A stretch of 64,000 nt of DNA from Methylotenera versatilis 79 (GTDB lineage Bacteria; Pseudomonadota; Gammaproteobacteria; Burkholderiales; Methylophilaceae), in assembly GCF_000384375.1 (NCBI RefSeq), contig NZ_ARVX01000001.1, positions 2,232,001-2,296,000 on the forward strand. Direction: 5' to 3'. The notes beneath the pieces were generated by a model. That model did no database searches. It worked only from the letters and a program-made list of their open reading frames with translations, and had not been told where the DNA came from. A program made the translations under genes and the position numbers. This document shows, in pieces, positions 53,204 through 62,765 of this stretch (positions are counted from its first letter, which is position 1; every line of letters starts with the position of its first letter).

Positions 53204-54784
53204 CTATGCGAATCTAGCCATTAACTTAACTATTAACAAATCAAGCGGCATAAAAACAAAATGAATAATTAATAGTGAGACTATGATAGTAGCCAATATT
53301 GATACCAATATATATTTATTAAAGTTTTTTCTACGCTTTAATTCGTTATTTGTTGAAATGTAAGGAATAATCACTAAAGGTCTCATGTTGATCAGTGAGG
53401 TTAAAGCTTCCACTCCACGTACTCTTCTATCTAATGACTCAAGCAACAGCGCTAAAGCGAGCGCGCCTACCAATCCGCCACCAAAGCCTAATGCAATTAT
53501 TTTTTTTCTATTTGGCTTAATCGGTTTGTCAGGAAAAATAGGCGGCTCCAACATTGAAAAGCGCTCAGCCTTATTTTCTTGCTCTAAATTTTCTGCAATT
53601 TTTGCATTAATTTGTTTAGATTTGACCTCTTCGTACTTAGTTTTAGCATTCTCATAATCTCTCATTAAAGTAAATAAACCCCTCTCTACTTGAGGGCTTA
53701 ATGTTACTTGAGCTTGCAGCTGATCCACTTTGCTTTCAAGGGATTTTCTTTGTTGCGCCAAGGAATTTAGTCTAACCTTTGCCGCTTCGATTTGCGCTTG
53801 AACCTTAGCCGTAACTAAATCAGATGCAATATCGCTTTTAACAGGTTTTGCATCGACTTTTGTTTCTGTGGAGTTTTCTAAAGCTTCAATTTTTCTTTTA
53901 AGCGCACGAATGGTTGGATGTGTTTCTTTATACAAACCTAATGAACGTTCAAGTTCAGCTTTTGATTTTTCTAACTCTGATGTAGGACTAATCACTTCAC
54001 CATTTGCATTGGTCTTTATATTCGCCTTGGCTGAAGCCAGCTCAACATCCAAATACCTTAATTCTTCCTGCGTTGATTTGTAGTCACGATCAACCTCTTT
54101 TATATCTGACTCTGCTCGCTGCAACAAAGTCATGTGCATTTCCATGTGCTCTGGCAATGAGTTTGAATGCTCTTGCTTATAAGTAGCAACTCTATTTTCT
54201 ACACCTTCCAATTCTTTTCTTAAACTCTCTACCTCTTGTGTCAGAAATTCTGTTGTTTCAGTTGCGCGCGCAGTCCGTGCTTTTACATTCTCATCTAAAA
54301 ATAACGTGACTATTTCATTAGCGACTTTATGTGCAACTTCAGGCCTTTCATATTCAAAGCCCACTTTAAATGCAATCGTCGCCCGGCCACCACCACTGCG
54401 CTCAACATCCGCATTGACCAAAACAACTGAAATGCTTTCACGCATACCATCAATTAATGTTGAGGTAGTTTCTGAGTCAATCTTTTTAGGATATAAATTA
54501 TATTTTTGGATAATGCGATACAAATTATCTCTGGTCATCACCCTTTGCTTAATAACCTCAATACGTTCACCTGCATAGCTTGTAACAGTTGCTTTAACTA
54601 CGTCATCAGGGATTTGTTGCGATTCAATTAAAATAGTGCCGGTTGACTGATAAGTTGGCGGAAAAAACACCGCTACAGAAACTGCCGCCATTAAAATCAA
54701 GATGAAAACCACTAGCATTTGTAGCCATCTACGTTTCAAAATAGATAGATAATCGCCAAGGGTTAGTTCGTATTCATTCGCCAT
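53204..54784 (-). CDS. epsF: EpsF-like polysaccharide chain-length determinant (Wzz)
   Basis: 526 residues. Membrane helices at about 20-42 and 430-450 plus a third near 495-518, enclosing a long periplasmic coiled-coil region (about 190-400: EVESLRKELEGVENRVATYK, KVRLNSLAQQRKSLESKVDQ). The Pro-rich segment MLEPPIFPDKPIKPNRKKII just before helix 2 is the classic Wzz signature. It regulates polymer length and couples to the kinase. It overlaps neither neighbour: 15 bp after EpsL, 8 bp before EpsG. Confidence 0.9.
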   Translation of the reverse strand: MANEYELTLGDYLSILKRRWLQMLVVFILILMAAVSVAVFFPPTYQSTGTILIESQQIPDDVVKATVTSYAGERIEVIKQRVMTRDNLYRIIQKYNLYPKKIDSETTSTLIDGMRESISVVLVNADVERSGGGRATIAFKVGFEYERPEVAHKVANEIVTLFLDENVKARTARATETTEFLTQEVESLRKELEGVENRVATYKQEHSNSLPEHMEMHMTLLQRAESDIKEVDRDYKSTQEELRYLDVELASAKANIKTNANGEVISPTSELEKSKAELERSLGLYKETHPTIRALKRKIEALENSTETKVDAKPVKSDIASDLVTAKVQAQIEAAKVRLNSLAQQRKSLESKVDQLQAQVTLSPQVERGLFTLMRDYENAKTKYEEVKSKQINAKIAENLEQENKAERFSMLEPPIFPDKPIKPNRKKIIALGFGGGLVGALALALLLESLDRRVRGVEALTSLINMRPLVIIPYISTNNELKRRKNFNKYILVSILATIIVSLLIIHFVFMPLDLLIVKLMARFA

Positions 54785-54799
54785 ATCGTATTGGGTTTC

Positions 54800-55996
54800 T
54801 TAAAACTCTGGTGTACTGTAAGTAAATGTGAGTCCGACCACATTTCCGTTAACATCTTGATTGAAATTTTTCTGATTTCTACTTTCGACTGAAAATCGCA
54901 TTTGCCACATTTCAGTCAACTCTTTAGTGTACCAAGCTGAAATTTGTGTCGATTTAGAATCAAAATCTGATTTATTTTTGTTGATGTTATAGCCAGCACC
55001 CAGACTGCTTTTTTCCGTAAGTAAGTAGTCATATGCCAAATTAAATTGATCTGACTCAACAAAACCTCCCACTCCACTAGGGGATACTGAGCGAGATAGT
55101 ACGCCTTTTAAATTTGCTCTCTCTGCTTTGTAAAGTAATGCAAAATTACCGATACTGCCGGATCCCGACGCGGCCCCTAATACTGTATTTGCGTTCTGAC
55201 TTGCAGAGTCCACCTTATTAACACCAATGCTAGGAACAAACGTCCATTTTGGACTTAAATAAATTGTTGCGCCAATAGATATGTTTTTAGATTTACTACT
55301 ACCGCCATTACCAACATTATTATTAATAAAAAAACCATTACCATTATTAATAAGTAATCCGTTCCCCGTTATTACACCGTCAGATTTGAAATCTGTATAC
55401 CCGACTTGGACAAAAGGACTTACTCTTTCATTAAACTCATAAGTGAACGAAGAATTGATGCTCTTTGAAACTGAGTCGGAAAACTGTGAAGAGTCGTAAG
55501 TAGTTTTTTTGTATTCTGTACCTAATGAATAATTCAATCGTTCTGTAATTGCACGCGTCCAACTAGCGTTAACTGATCTTGTCACTGCACTACCATCAAT
55601 ATCTACAAAACCATTTTGATTAAACTCACTAAAGCGAGAACTTCTTTTGTCATAACGTGCAGCAATTAAAAACCGTCCTTTTTCATACTCGCGCTGCCAA
55701 CCAACATCAAGACTCGGATCTTCTCGATCTTGTACAATTCTTTTGTCTGAATTACGCTGTATAGCCAAAGCACCATTGGCATACCATCTATTCTGATCTT
55801 CCACCGCAGCAACTGTGTATCTAGGCGTGATTGTATAACGCCAAATAGACTGTTTATCTTCCCTCAAAAGAGGATTGGTGTCATATTGGGTGTCAAAAGA
55901 GGAAGACGCCTGTTGCAAAACGATAACCGCTCCAGCAGATGAAGAAAACATCACCATGCTCGCAAGTAAAAATTTAATATTTAATTTACTAATCAA
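54800..55996 (-). CDS. epsL: EpsL-like outer-membrane beta-barrel protein
   Basis: 398 residues with a signal peptide (about 1-23, SSSAGA) and a chain of alternating beta-strands (SSFDTQYDTNPLLRE, GWQREYEKGRFLIAARYDKR, SLGTEYKKTTYDSS, GAGYNINKNKSDFDSK) that ends with the aromatic residue of a barrel (VVGLTFTYSTPEF). The position between EpsE and EpsF matches EpsL of methanolan-type clusters (TIGR03014), though the related PEP-CTERM-associated barrel family (TIGR03016) is an alternative. It is probably part of the export channel across the outer membrane. Confidence 0.78.
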   Translation of the reverse strand: MISKLNIKFLLASMVMFSSSAGAVIVLQQASSSFDTQYDTNPLLREDKQSIWRYTITPRYTVAAVEDQNRWYANGALAIQRNSDKRIVQDREDPSLDVGWQREYEKGRFLIAARYDKRSSRFSEFNQNGFVDIDGSAVTRSVNASWTRAITERLNYSLGTEYKKTTYDSSQFSDSVSKSINSSFTYEFNERVSPFVQVGYTDFKSDGVITGNGLLINNGNGFFINNNVGNGGSSKSKNISIGATIYLSPKWTFVPSIGVNKVDSASQNANTVLGAASGSGSIGNFALLYKAERANLKGVLSRSVSPSGVGGFVESDQFNLAYDYLLTEKSSLGAGYNINKNKSDFDSKSTQISAWYTKELTEMWQMRFSVESRNQKNFNQDVNGNVVGLTFTYSTPEF

Positions 55997-56078
55997 TTTT
56001 ATACATTCTTAGAGCTATTCGTATATTTTGCATAAAGCTATGCATGTAGCGGCTGACAATAGTTTTGAGAGTTCGAGT

Positions 56079-56639
56079 TTAAGGGACTAATATTGTATCG
56101 CCTGTTTTTAACAGAATGTTTGAATCCAAATTTTTTCCATTAATCAAATCATCATAATCGACAGAAATAGTGTTTTGAACTCCCTTAGTAGTACGCAATA
56201 CTTTTAAATCATCAGAATCGGCAAATTTATCTAAGCCACCAGCCTGACTGAGTGCTTGCATAACTGTCATGGGACTAATTAATAAGATCGGGCCTGGCTT
56301 AAGCACTTTACCAATCACATAAACTCGGTTGCCTTCGATACTTGATATCACAACAGTCACCTGTGGATCAGGTAAATAAGTTTTCAGCTTCTCAGTAATG
56401 CGCTTTTCAACTTCTGTTGTTGTTGCATTTGAAACATCTACACGACCAGCTAATGGAAATGTGATACTACCGTCTGGCAATACTTTAACTTCTTTTTTTA
56501 GCGTCTCTTCGCCCCAAACCGATACATCCAATACATCACCTTCGCGCAACGTATAAGACTCTGGAAGCTCAACACTGAATGCAATATTCGCGTATAAAAG
56601 TCCAGCTAATAAAACTGAAAAATAATGCTTGATGTTCAT
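56079..56639 (-). CDS. epsE: EpsE-like polysaccharide export protein (short Wza/OPX type)
   Basis: 186 residues with a signal peptide (about 1-22), a Poly_export domain (YTLREGDVLDVSVWGEETLK, LPDGSITFPLAGRVDVSNAT) and a SLBB domain (GNRVYVIGKVLKPGPILLIS, TVMQALSQAGGLDKFADSDD). There is no lipobox and no C-terminal helix, so it is the short OPX form, which needs a separate barrel, fitting the EpsL gene that follows. It opens the second half of the eps cluster, after a hairpin with a T run in its leader. Confidence 0.92.
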   Translation of the reverse strand: MNIKHYFSVLLAGLLYANIAFSVELPESYTLREGDVLDVSVWGEETLKKEVKVLPDGSITFPLAGRVDVSNATTTEVEKRITEKLKTYLPDPQVTVVISSIEGNRVYVIGKVLKPGPILLISPMTVMQALSQAGGLDKFADSDDLKVLRTTKGVQNTISVDYDDLINGKNLDSNILLKTGDTILVP

Positions 56640-56689
56640 GTGTTACTCCCCGTAAAACAGATGATATTAGATGAAACAATAATATATAA

Positions 56690-56708
56690 AAAGGGCTTGT
56701 CGCCCTTT
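56690..56708 (-). terminator. Intrinsic terminator or attenuator between epsB and epsE
   Basis: AAAGGGC and GCCCTTT form a perfect 7-bp stem with a 5-nt loop, followed on the minus strand by TTATATATT. It lies 173 bp after the epsB stop and only 51 bp before the epsE ATG. That place suits either a terminator of epsB followed by a very short leader, or an attenuator that sets how much of the downstream cluster is transcribed. The rest of the 240-bp gap (56640-56880) is AT-rich with no other clear element. Confidence 0.65.
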
Positions 56709-56880
56709 CTATTGTAAAAAGTACGTAATTAAAGTGATTTATATCATATTTTTGCTAAATGTATCATTTAATACAAAAAATATCGTTAAATTTAATCAAA
56801 TTCAATACTTAATCTTATATTTTTAAACTAATTACTCAATAGCCCAACTGGGTAACAGCAAAATAATCAACGACAAATTA

Positions 56881-58326
56881 TTAATAAGCACCTTTGCCCG
56901 TAAAAGCAGTTACTGTACGCATCAAAATAGACAAATCTAACCAGATCGACCAGTTATTAATATACTCAATATCTGATTCGATACGTTTGGTCATTTGGTC
57001 TATTTCTTTTGTTTCTCCCCTATAACCTCTTACCTGAGCTAAACCTGTGATACCAGGCTTAATGTTGTGTCGTGCGTAATAATCACTGATGCGTCGAGAG
57101 TAAACTTCATCATGCTGTACAGCATGCGGCCTTGGTCCAACCAATGACATATCGCCTTTAAGCACATTAAATACTTGCGGCAACTCATCTAAGCTAGTTT
57201 TACGTATAAAAGCCCCTACCTTAGTAATACGTGAGTCATTTTTTTTAGCTTGCTCAAGTGGCTGATTATTCGCCACTTGTTGGTTTACGCGCATGCTACG
57301 AAATTTCCAAATACTAAACGTTTTGCCATTCCAACCAGTTCTATCTTGCCTAAAGAAGACAGGTCCAGGACTATCGAGTTTAACTACAATTGCCACAACG
57401 ATTAGCACTGGCGTGATTAGTAATAAAATTAAGAATGAAAGTACTTTGTCTTCAATCGCTTTACCCAGCTTACTCACACCAGTTAATGGTGTTTCAGAAA
57501 GGGTTAATACAGGTATACCTGCAATTTCTTTCACACTGTGATTAATAAGTCTAAGTGAAAAAATATCCGGAATCCAATGAATAGTTACATGCTTATCAAG
57601 TAAAACAAAATACAGCTCTTCTAAAACTCTAGATGACTCTAATGGCGTCACTATATAGATAGTATTAATGTCATGTTCATCAATCAAATCAGGCAGTTCA
57701 GCCACTTTACCTAGATGAATAGTACGGCTTGTTGGATAATCATTAAGTTCTGATTTTTGCGCTTTACGCTTACGCTTTATTTCTTCTTCGATCGAGACAT
57801 TTCCAATCACACGCTCATTTAACCAAGGATTTGAAGTTATTTTATGCTCTAAATAGTTTGCTAATTGACCTTGTCCGACAATAATGACGTTATCTGTCAC
57901 ATGAGAATGTTTATTGATACGGCGGTTAACGATTCTAATGAAAAAATGAATGATACTCTGCGCAATAAAGCCTACTAAAAATAACTCCGTAATGAAAACA
58001 CGGGAATAAACATGACTTTGTTTGGTTAAAAAACCTAATACAAATAGTGCTAAGAAACTAATAGACCAGGCATTGAATAAACTAAATAATTTGGCTACAA
58101 AACTCGAACTGGTGCGATAAATTGCAAACCGATCGTACATTACAGAAACCAAGCCGAGCAAGACTAGTAATAAAATGATGTAATCCTGCGTAAGATATCC
58201 AACATTGAGTTGAATAAAAAACCATGCCACACCTAATATGGCAACACCATCTAATAATGGCTGCAATATATTAATGAGGCTTCGTCTGCGCTGCAGCACA
58301 GATCTGGATTTAGATCGAATAACCAT
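56881..58326 (-). CDS. epsB: EpsB-like undecaprenyl-phosphate glucose phosphotransferase
   Basis: 481 residues. Four or five N-terminal helices (about 25-140), a soluble CoA-binding-like middle ([20 protein letters not shown]), another helix (about 290-315) and the polyprenyl-phosphate transferase core ([72 protein letters not shown]). It loads the first sugar-phosphate, usually glucose, onto undecaprenyl phosphate. It follows epsA by 16 bp. Confidence 0.92.
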   Translation of the reverse strand: MVIRSKSRSVLQRRRSLINILQPLLDGVAILGVAWFFIQLNVGYLTQDYIILLLVLLGLVSVMYDRFAIYRTSSSFVAKLFSLFNAWSISFLALFVLGFLTKQSHVYSRVFITELFLVGFIAQSIIHFFIRIVNRRINKHSHVTDNVIIVGQGQLANYLEHKITSNPWLNERVIGNVSIEEEIKRKRKAQKSELNDYPTSRTIHLGKVAELPDLIDEHDINTIYIVTPLESSRVLEELYFVLLDKHVTIHWIPDIFSLRLINHSVKEIAGIPVLTLSETPLTGVSKLGKAIEDKVLSFLILLLITPVLIVVAIVVKLDSPGPVFFRQDRTGWNGKTFSIWKFRSMRVNQQVANNQPLEQAKKNDSRITKVGAFIRKTSLDELPQVFNVLKGDMSLVGPRPHAVQHDEVYSRRISDYYARHNIKPGITGLAQVRGYRGETKEIDQMTKRIESDIEYINNWSIWLDLSILMRTVTAFTGKGAY

Positions 58327-58342
58327 AATACTAAATGAGAAC

Positions 58343-59110
58343 CTAAGCTAACTTATGCGGCGTGTATTTAGCAACAGCCTGCGCCCTGCAAGATACATCT
58401 AATTTTTGAAAAATACGCTTCAAGTGATTTTTAACAGTATTGGGACTAATCGTCAAAATCATGCCGATTTCAAAATTAGTTTTACCTGTTTTAACCCAAT
58501 GTAAAATTTCATGCTCACGCTCACTCAAACCACCCAAATTCAACTCTTCAATCAACTCTTCTTCTGTCACTGGTGTTTCCATATATTCAACACGTCGTAA
58601 GGCAGAATCGACATGTGGCATCAATAGACCCAAAACTGAATGTTGCACTTGAAATTCACGCGACTTGTCGAAAAACACATAGATGCAATCATTTTTTCCG
58701 CGTGTATCGCGCACACCATAAACTAACAAAGAGTTCATTCCAACCAACTTACGCGTAAAAGGCGTTGGCGACTGCGCATTGATACCGGCAGCATCAAAAA
58801 AGTTGATCCGAAACCATCTTTCGCCATTATCTAACCAGCGTTGATGCAAATTTGACATCAAATAAGCAAATACACCCGGCGCATCAATTAGTTTTTGTGT
58901 ACGAATATCATCGATATTCGATGACACATCAAAGTTAAGATCACCTGTCGCAAAATCACCCCAAGCAGCCACTAAAATATCATGCGGTAATACCTCATTC
59001 ACACTGCCTTGTAACCAATTAAAAAAATCAACGTGCTTTTGAACAGAAAATGATTTTTGAATCACTCTAAAAACCTGTTCCCAATTTTGGTTTGTTGTAT
59101 TATTTTCCAT
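58343..59110 (-). CDS. epsA: EpsA-like LuxR-family transcriptional regulator
   Basis: 255 residues from the ATG at 59110, chosen because GAGAGG stands nine bases before it; an open frame extends to 59173. A C-terminal LuxR/NarL helix-turn-helix is clear (LGGLSEREHEILHWVKTGKT, ISPNTVKNHLKRIFQKLDVS). The N-terminal 190 residues have no phospho-receiver. The layout and position match the EpsA regulators of exosortase-linked EPS clusters (TIGR03020). It probably controls the eps genes downstream; a dyad (59214-59227) in the gap above is a candidate site. Confidence 0.87.
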   Translation of the reverse strand: MENNTTNQNWEQVFRVIQKSFSVQKHVDFFNWLQGSVNEVLPHDILVAAWGDFATGDLNFDVSSNIDDIRTQKLIDAPGVFAYLMSNLHQRWLDNGERWFRINFFDAAGINAQSPTPFTRKLVGMNSLLVYGVRDTRGKNDCIYVFFDKSREFQVQHSVLGLLMPHVDSALRRVEYMETPVTEEELIEELNLGGLSEREHEILHWVKTGKTNFEIGMILTISPNTVKNHLKRIFQKLDVSCRAQAVAKYTPHKLA

Positions 59111-59213
59111 CACTGCATGCCTCTCACGATTCATATCGATTAGATGAGGATACAATTGCATTTTTAATACCAACTTTCTAATTTGTTTTATTATTGATTA
59201 AAATCAATTGGTT

Positions 59214-59227
59214 ATGATATTTATCAT
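59214..59227. promoter_or_regulatory. Short palindrome upstream of epsA
   Basis: ATGATA-TT-TATCAT, followed by further partial copies (TATTATGATAATGCAT near 59243), in the 249-bp AT-rich gap 59111-59359. LuxR-type regulators bind dyads like this, so autoregulation by EpsA is possible. This is a weak call in AT-rich DNA. Confidence 0.3.
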
Positions 59228-59359
59228 GGTAAAAAATATCAGTATTATGATAATGCATCATCAGTGATGTCATCTGTTCGACACTATGCAGTTTTAATAC
59301 TGTACAACAAATTATTAACGTCTCTTAATAATTAATAATTTTTAACAATAATCGTTTTA

Positions 59360-59893
59360 TTATAAAGCGTAAATAGCAGGCAAATTTCGCCACCATCCAT
59401 ATACATCCATACCACATCCAAACACATAGCGATTTGGTACGATTAGCCCTACATAATCCGCGCTAATTGGCTTAGTCGTTTCAAGTTTTTTTTCGACTAA
59501 AACAGCTACTTTAATTTCGGCTGCGCCTAATAATTTGCATTCATCCACTATGTTTTTTAAAGTGATACCTTCGTCCAAAATATCATCTAATATTAATACT
59601 TTTCTAGCGTTAATATTTTTTTTAGGCTTTACCAGCCATTCCACTGCGCTGCCCTCAATACCGTGATAGCGAGTGGCGTGCAAATAATCAAATTCCAGCA
59701 AAAATTGTAATTGTGGTAACAATTGCCCAGTAAAAAAAACGCCGCCGCCCATTACACACAGCACCACCGGCGACTCATTCGCATAATAGGTATTAAGCTG
59801 CTTGGCTACTGACGAAATAGCTTGGCTGACAGTGTGCTCATCATAAATTAGCTCAGCATTTTGAATATAGCGTTGCGGATCATCAGTGCTCAT
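59360..59893 (-). CDS. Hypoxanthine-guanine phosphoribosyltransferase-like protein
   Basis: 177 residues, the usual length. The PRPP-binding motif VLILDDILDEGITL (about 98-111) and the hood/C-terminal motif YVGLIVPNRYVFGCGMDVYG with a second acidic residue place it in the Hpt group of purine salvage. It follows galU by 16 bp, so it is co-transcribed with a sugar-nucleotide gene. A metabolic link to the EPS is not needed; this may be a housekeeping gene at the cluster's border. Confidence 0.9.
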   Translation of the reverse strand: MSTDDPQRYIQNAELIYDEHTVSQAISSVAKQLNTYYANESPVVLCVMGGGVFFTGQLLPQLQFLLEFDYLHATRYHGIEGSAVEWLVKPKKNINARKVLILDDILDEGITLKNIVDECKLLGAAEIKVAVLVEKKLETTKPISADYVGLIVPNRYVFGCGMDVYGWWRNLPAIYAL

Positions 59894-59909
59894 CAGCTTA
59901 GCAATGTCT

Positions 59910-60776
59910 TTACTTAATAGTCTTTAAGTACTCAGCGAAATCTTTTGCAATTTCTGGGTGTTGAAGTGCTAACTCCACATTCGCCTTCATAAAGCCGAGT
60001 TTACTACCACAATCAAATCGCTTGCCTGCGAATCGATAAGCAAAAATAGGTTCTAATTGCATAAGGTCTGAAATACCATCCGTCAGCTGAATTTCTCCGC
60101 CTTTACCAGGCTTAACCTTCTCTAAACAATCAAATATTTTAGGCGTTAAAATATAGCGCCCTACTACTGCCAAATTTGAAGGTGCGTCTGCTGGCTTGGG
60201 TTTTTCAACAATGCTTTTTAATTGTAGTAAATTTTCAGCCACATTAAATGCATCCACAATACCGTAACTGGCTGTTTCTGATGGCAACACATCCTCAACA
60301 CCCAATACTGACGCCTTCTTGCTCGCATAAACTGCCGCCATTTGTGCAGTAGCACCAATTGGCGCATCAATCAAATCATCTGCCAAAATTACACTGAAAG
60401 GATTATCTCCCACCACTGGTTTAGCGCAAAGCACAGCGTGGCCAAGCCCAAGCGCTTTAGGCTGACGAATAAAAATACAAGAGACATGTGACGGTAAAAT
60501 AGCTTTTAACACTTCTAACATCGCTTTTTTACCACTAGCCTCCAGCGATGCTTCTAATTCACTGGCATTATCAAAATGATCCTCAATGGATCGTTTATTT
60601 CGCCCGGTAATAAAAATAAGCTCTGTGGCGCCTGCGGCTATTGCTTCTTCAGCGGCGTATTGAATCAGTGGCTTATCAACTATTGGTAACATTTCTTTTG
60701 GACTGGCTTTAGTCGCTGGTAAAAAACGTGTACCTAATCCTGCAACAGGGAAAACTGCTTTTGTAATGGTAGTCAT
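59910..60776 (-). CDS. galU: UTP-glucose-1-phosphate uridylyltransferase
   Basis: 288 residues. The nucleotidyltransferase motif LGTRFLPATKASPKEMLPIV, the catalytic-site VEKPKP and the C-terminal DCGSKLGFMKANVELALQHP are those of GalU. It makes UDP-glucose, the donor for EpsB-type initiation and for UDP-galactose and glucuronate branches. It begins 12 bp after the CapD-like gene, inside the EPS cluster. Confidence 0.95.
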   Translation of the reverse strand: MTTITKAVFPVAGLGTRFLPATKASPKEMLPIVDKPLIQYAAEEAIAAGATELIFITGRNKRSIEDHFDNASELEASLEASGKKAMLEVLKAILPSHVSCIFIRQPKALGLGHAVLCAKPVVGDNPFSVILADDLIDAPIGATAQMAAVYASKKASVLGVEDVLPSETASYGIVDAFNVAENLLQLKSIVEKPKPADAPSNLAVVGRYILTPKIFDCLEKVKPGKGGEIQLTDGISDLMQLEPIFAYRFAGKRFDCGSKLGFMKANVELALQHPEIAKDFAEYLKTIK

Positions 60777-60788
60777 ATTAATTATCTT

Positions 60789-62684
60789 TCAGTGCAATGT
60801 AATTTGTTCAGTCACTATTTCAGTATGCGTAACGCTTTGTAGCTGCGGACTATATTCTTCTACCCAAAATTTTAACTCATTCTTAATCAATTCTTCATTT
60901 AACCCTTGAGAATGTTCTATCCATTTCAATAGTTTTTTAACCCAAACTTTATCAACAGGCCTGGCTAACGCTATGCGTAATTTTTCATGCGGCGTGCTAA
61001 TCGTATGCTCGTCATCTGCAAGCAACTCCTCATAAAGCTTCTCACCCGGACGCAAGCCAACATACTCAATTTTAATATCCTCTACTTGCAAGCCAGAAAG
61101 CCGAATCATATCGGCGGCCAATGCAGCGATTTTAACTGGCTCGCCCATATCCAGCACAAAAATCTCGCCGCCGTTACCCATTAACCCTGCTTGCATCACC
61201 AACTGCGCAGCTTCGGGAATAGACATAAAATAACGTGTGATTTCAGGATGTGTAATGGTAATTGGCCCGCCTTTAGCAATCTGCTTTCTAAATTTGGGTA
61301 TTACACTGCCGCTGCTACCTAAAACATTACCAAAGCGCACGATTACGAATCGCGTGCTATCACCAAAATCCAATTCATGTCCTTGTAAACCCTGACAGAC
61401 CATTTCACCAAGCCGTTTGCTAGCGCCCATCACATTGGTTGGGTTAACCGCTTTATCGGTTGAAATTAAAACGAATTTTGCCACCTTATTATCCATACAA
61501 GCTTTGGCCAGCGTATGGGTGCCAATCACATTATTGGCTAATGCTTCCCAAACATTACCATTTTCCATCAGCGGCACATGCTTGTACGCTGCTGCATGAA
61601 ACACAACAGAAGGTTGAAACTGTCTCAGTAACTCTGTTACGCGATAAGTACTTTTAACATCACCAGTTTTATACACCAAATTAATCGTTAACCCTTGTCG
61701 ACTGAATTCTTGCTCAATGTTATACAGTGCATACTCAGAAATATCTAAACAAACCAATGTGTTAGGTTTATATTTAATAATTTGCCGACACAACTCTGAG
61801 CCTATCGATCCGCCTGCGCCAGTCACCATCACTGTGTGATTTTCAATCAAATGCTGCAAACCAGTATTGTCTAATTTAACCGCATCTCGTCCCAGTAAAT
61901 CTTCTACATCCACTTTTCTAATTTGCGAAATATTCACTTTTCCACTCATTAAATCGTCAAAAGCAGGTACTGTTAATACCGCTATCCCTGCTTCATTCGC
62001 TAATTGAACCGCATGTTTTCTGGCGCTATGTGATGCAGACGGCATAACAACAATAGCGTGCTTTGCCCCTAAAGAATCGGCATAATGTGCTAATCGATTC
62101 AGTCCGCCCAGCACTTTTACACCTTGCAATTGGCGGCCATGCATCGCGCTATTATCATCCAACAATCCAACTACGCGCCATTCTGTACTTCTGGCTAAAT
62201 CTTTTACCAACGCAATTGCCGCTTCGCCTGCACCTAGCAGCAATACTGGCTCACCTCGCATATGCGTGTGCCCATACAACGCATAATCTTTCCAAGCTCT
62301 GTATACAAAGCGACTACCGCCAACCATTAAAATCAATAGAATTGGGTCAAGAATCAGAACGGATCTCGGTACGAAATTACTCGGTTTAAACATAAACAGC
62401 AATGTCACCACCAGCAATGCAGCAGCTAAAACCGCTTTTAGAACACGTTGTAAATCCGGCAAACTGGCAAAGCGCCATACGCCTTTGTAAAGGCCAAACT
62501 GTACAAAGAAAACCACTTGTAGCGGCACGGCCCACAACATCACCTGCGTAAGCGAAAGTATAAACTCTGGTGGAATATTGAAGTTAAACCGAAGCAGATA
62601 AGCCAGTATCCACGCAAAGCTGACCGCAAGTAAATCGTGGATAAATGCTGACGCTATTCGCCAATTAAATAATCTTTTAACCAT
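60789..62684 (-). CDS. WbpM/CapD/FlaA1-type nucleotide-sugar dehydratase/epimerase, membrane-bound
   Basis: 631 residues. Four N-terminal helices (about 10-125), a first Rossmann-like region (about 145-260), and a full short-chain dehydrogenase domain from about 290: VMVTGAGGSIGSELCRQIIK (NAD site), AYKHVPLMENGNVWEALANN and the SMK-type catalytic site STDKAVNPTNVMGASKRLGE. This is the PglF/WbpM class, which makes UDP-4-keto-6-deoxy or 2-acetamido-2,6-dideoxy sugars such as FucNAc or QuiNAc precursors. It follows the WecA-like gene by about 80 bp. Confidence 0.93.
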   Translation of the reverse strand: MVKRLFNWRIASAFIHDLLAVSFAWILAYLLRFNFNIPPEFILSLTQVMLWAVPLQVVFFVQFGLYKGVWRFASLPDLQRVLKAVLAAALLVVTLLFMFKPSNFVPRSVLILDPILLILMVGGSRFVYRAWKDYALYGHTHMRGEPVLLLGAGEAAIALVKDLARSTEWRVVGLLDDNSAMHGRQLQGVKVLGGLNRLAHYADSLGAKHAIVVMPSASHSARKHAVQLANEAGIAVLTVPAFDDLMSGKVNISQIRKVDVEDLLGRDAVKLDNTGLQHLIENHTVMVTGAGGSIGSELCRQIIKYKPNTLVCLDISEYALYNIEQEFSRQGLTINLVYKTGDVKSTYRVTELLRQFQPSVVFHAAAYKHVPLMENGNVWEALANNVIGTHTLAKACMDNKVAKFVLISTDKAVNPTNVMGASKRLGEMVCQGLQGHELDFGDSTRFVIVRFGNVLGSSGSVIPKFRKQIAKGGPITITHPEITRYFMSIPEAAQLVMQAGLMGNGGEIFVLDMGEPVKIAALAADMIRLSGLQVEDIKIEYVGLRPGEKLYEELLADDEHTISTPHEKLRIALARPVDKVWVKKLLKWIEHSQGLNEELIKNELKFWVEEYSPQLQSVTHTEIVTEQITLH

Positions 62685-62765
62685 GTTTTAATTTATTCGT
62701 ATTTTAGTTTGGTAAAAATAGCTTAGTAATAAGTACATTTTACCTAATTATTCACTTTTTTAGGC

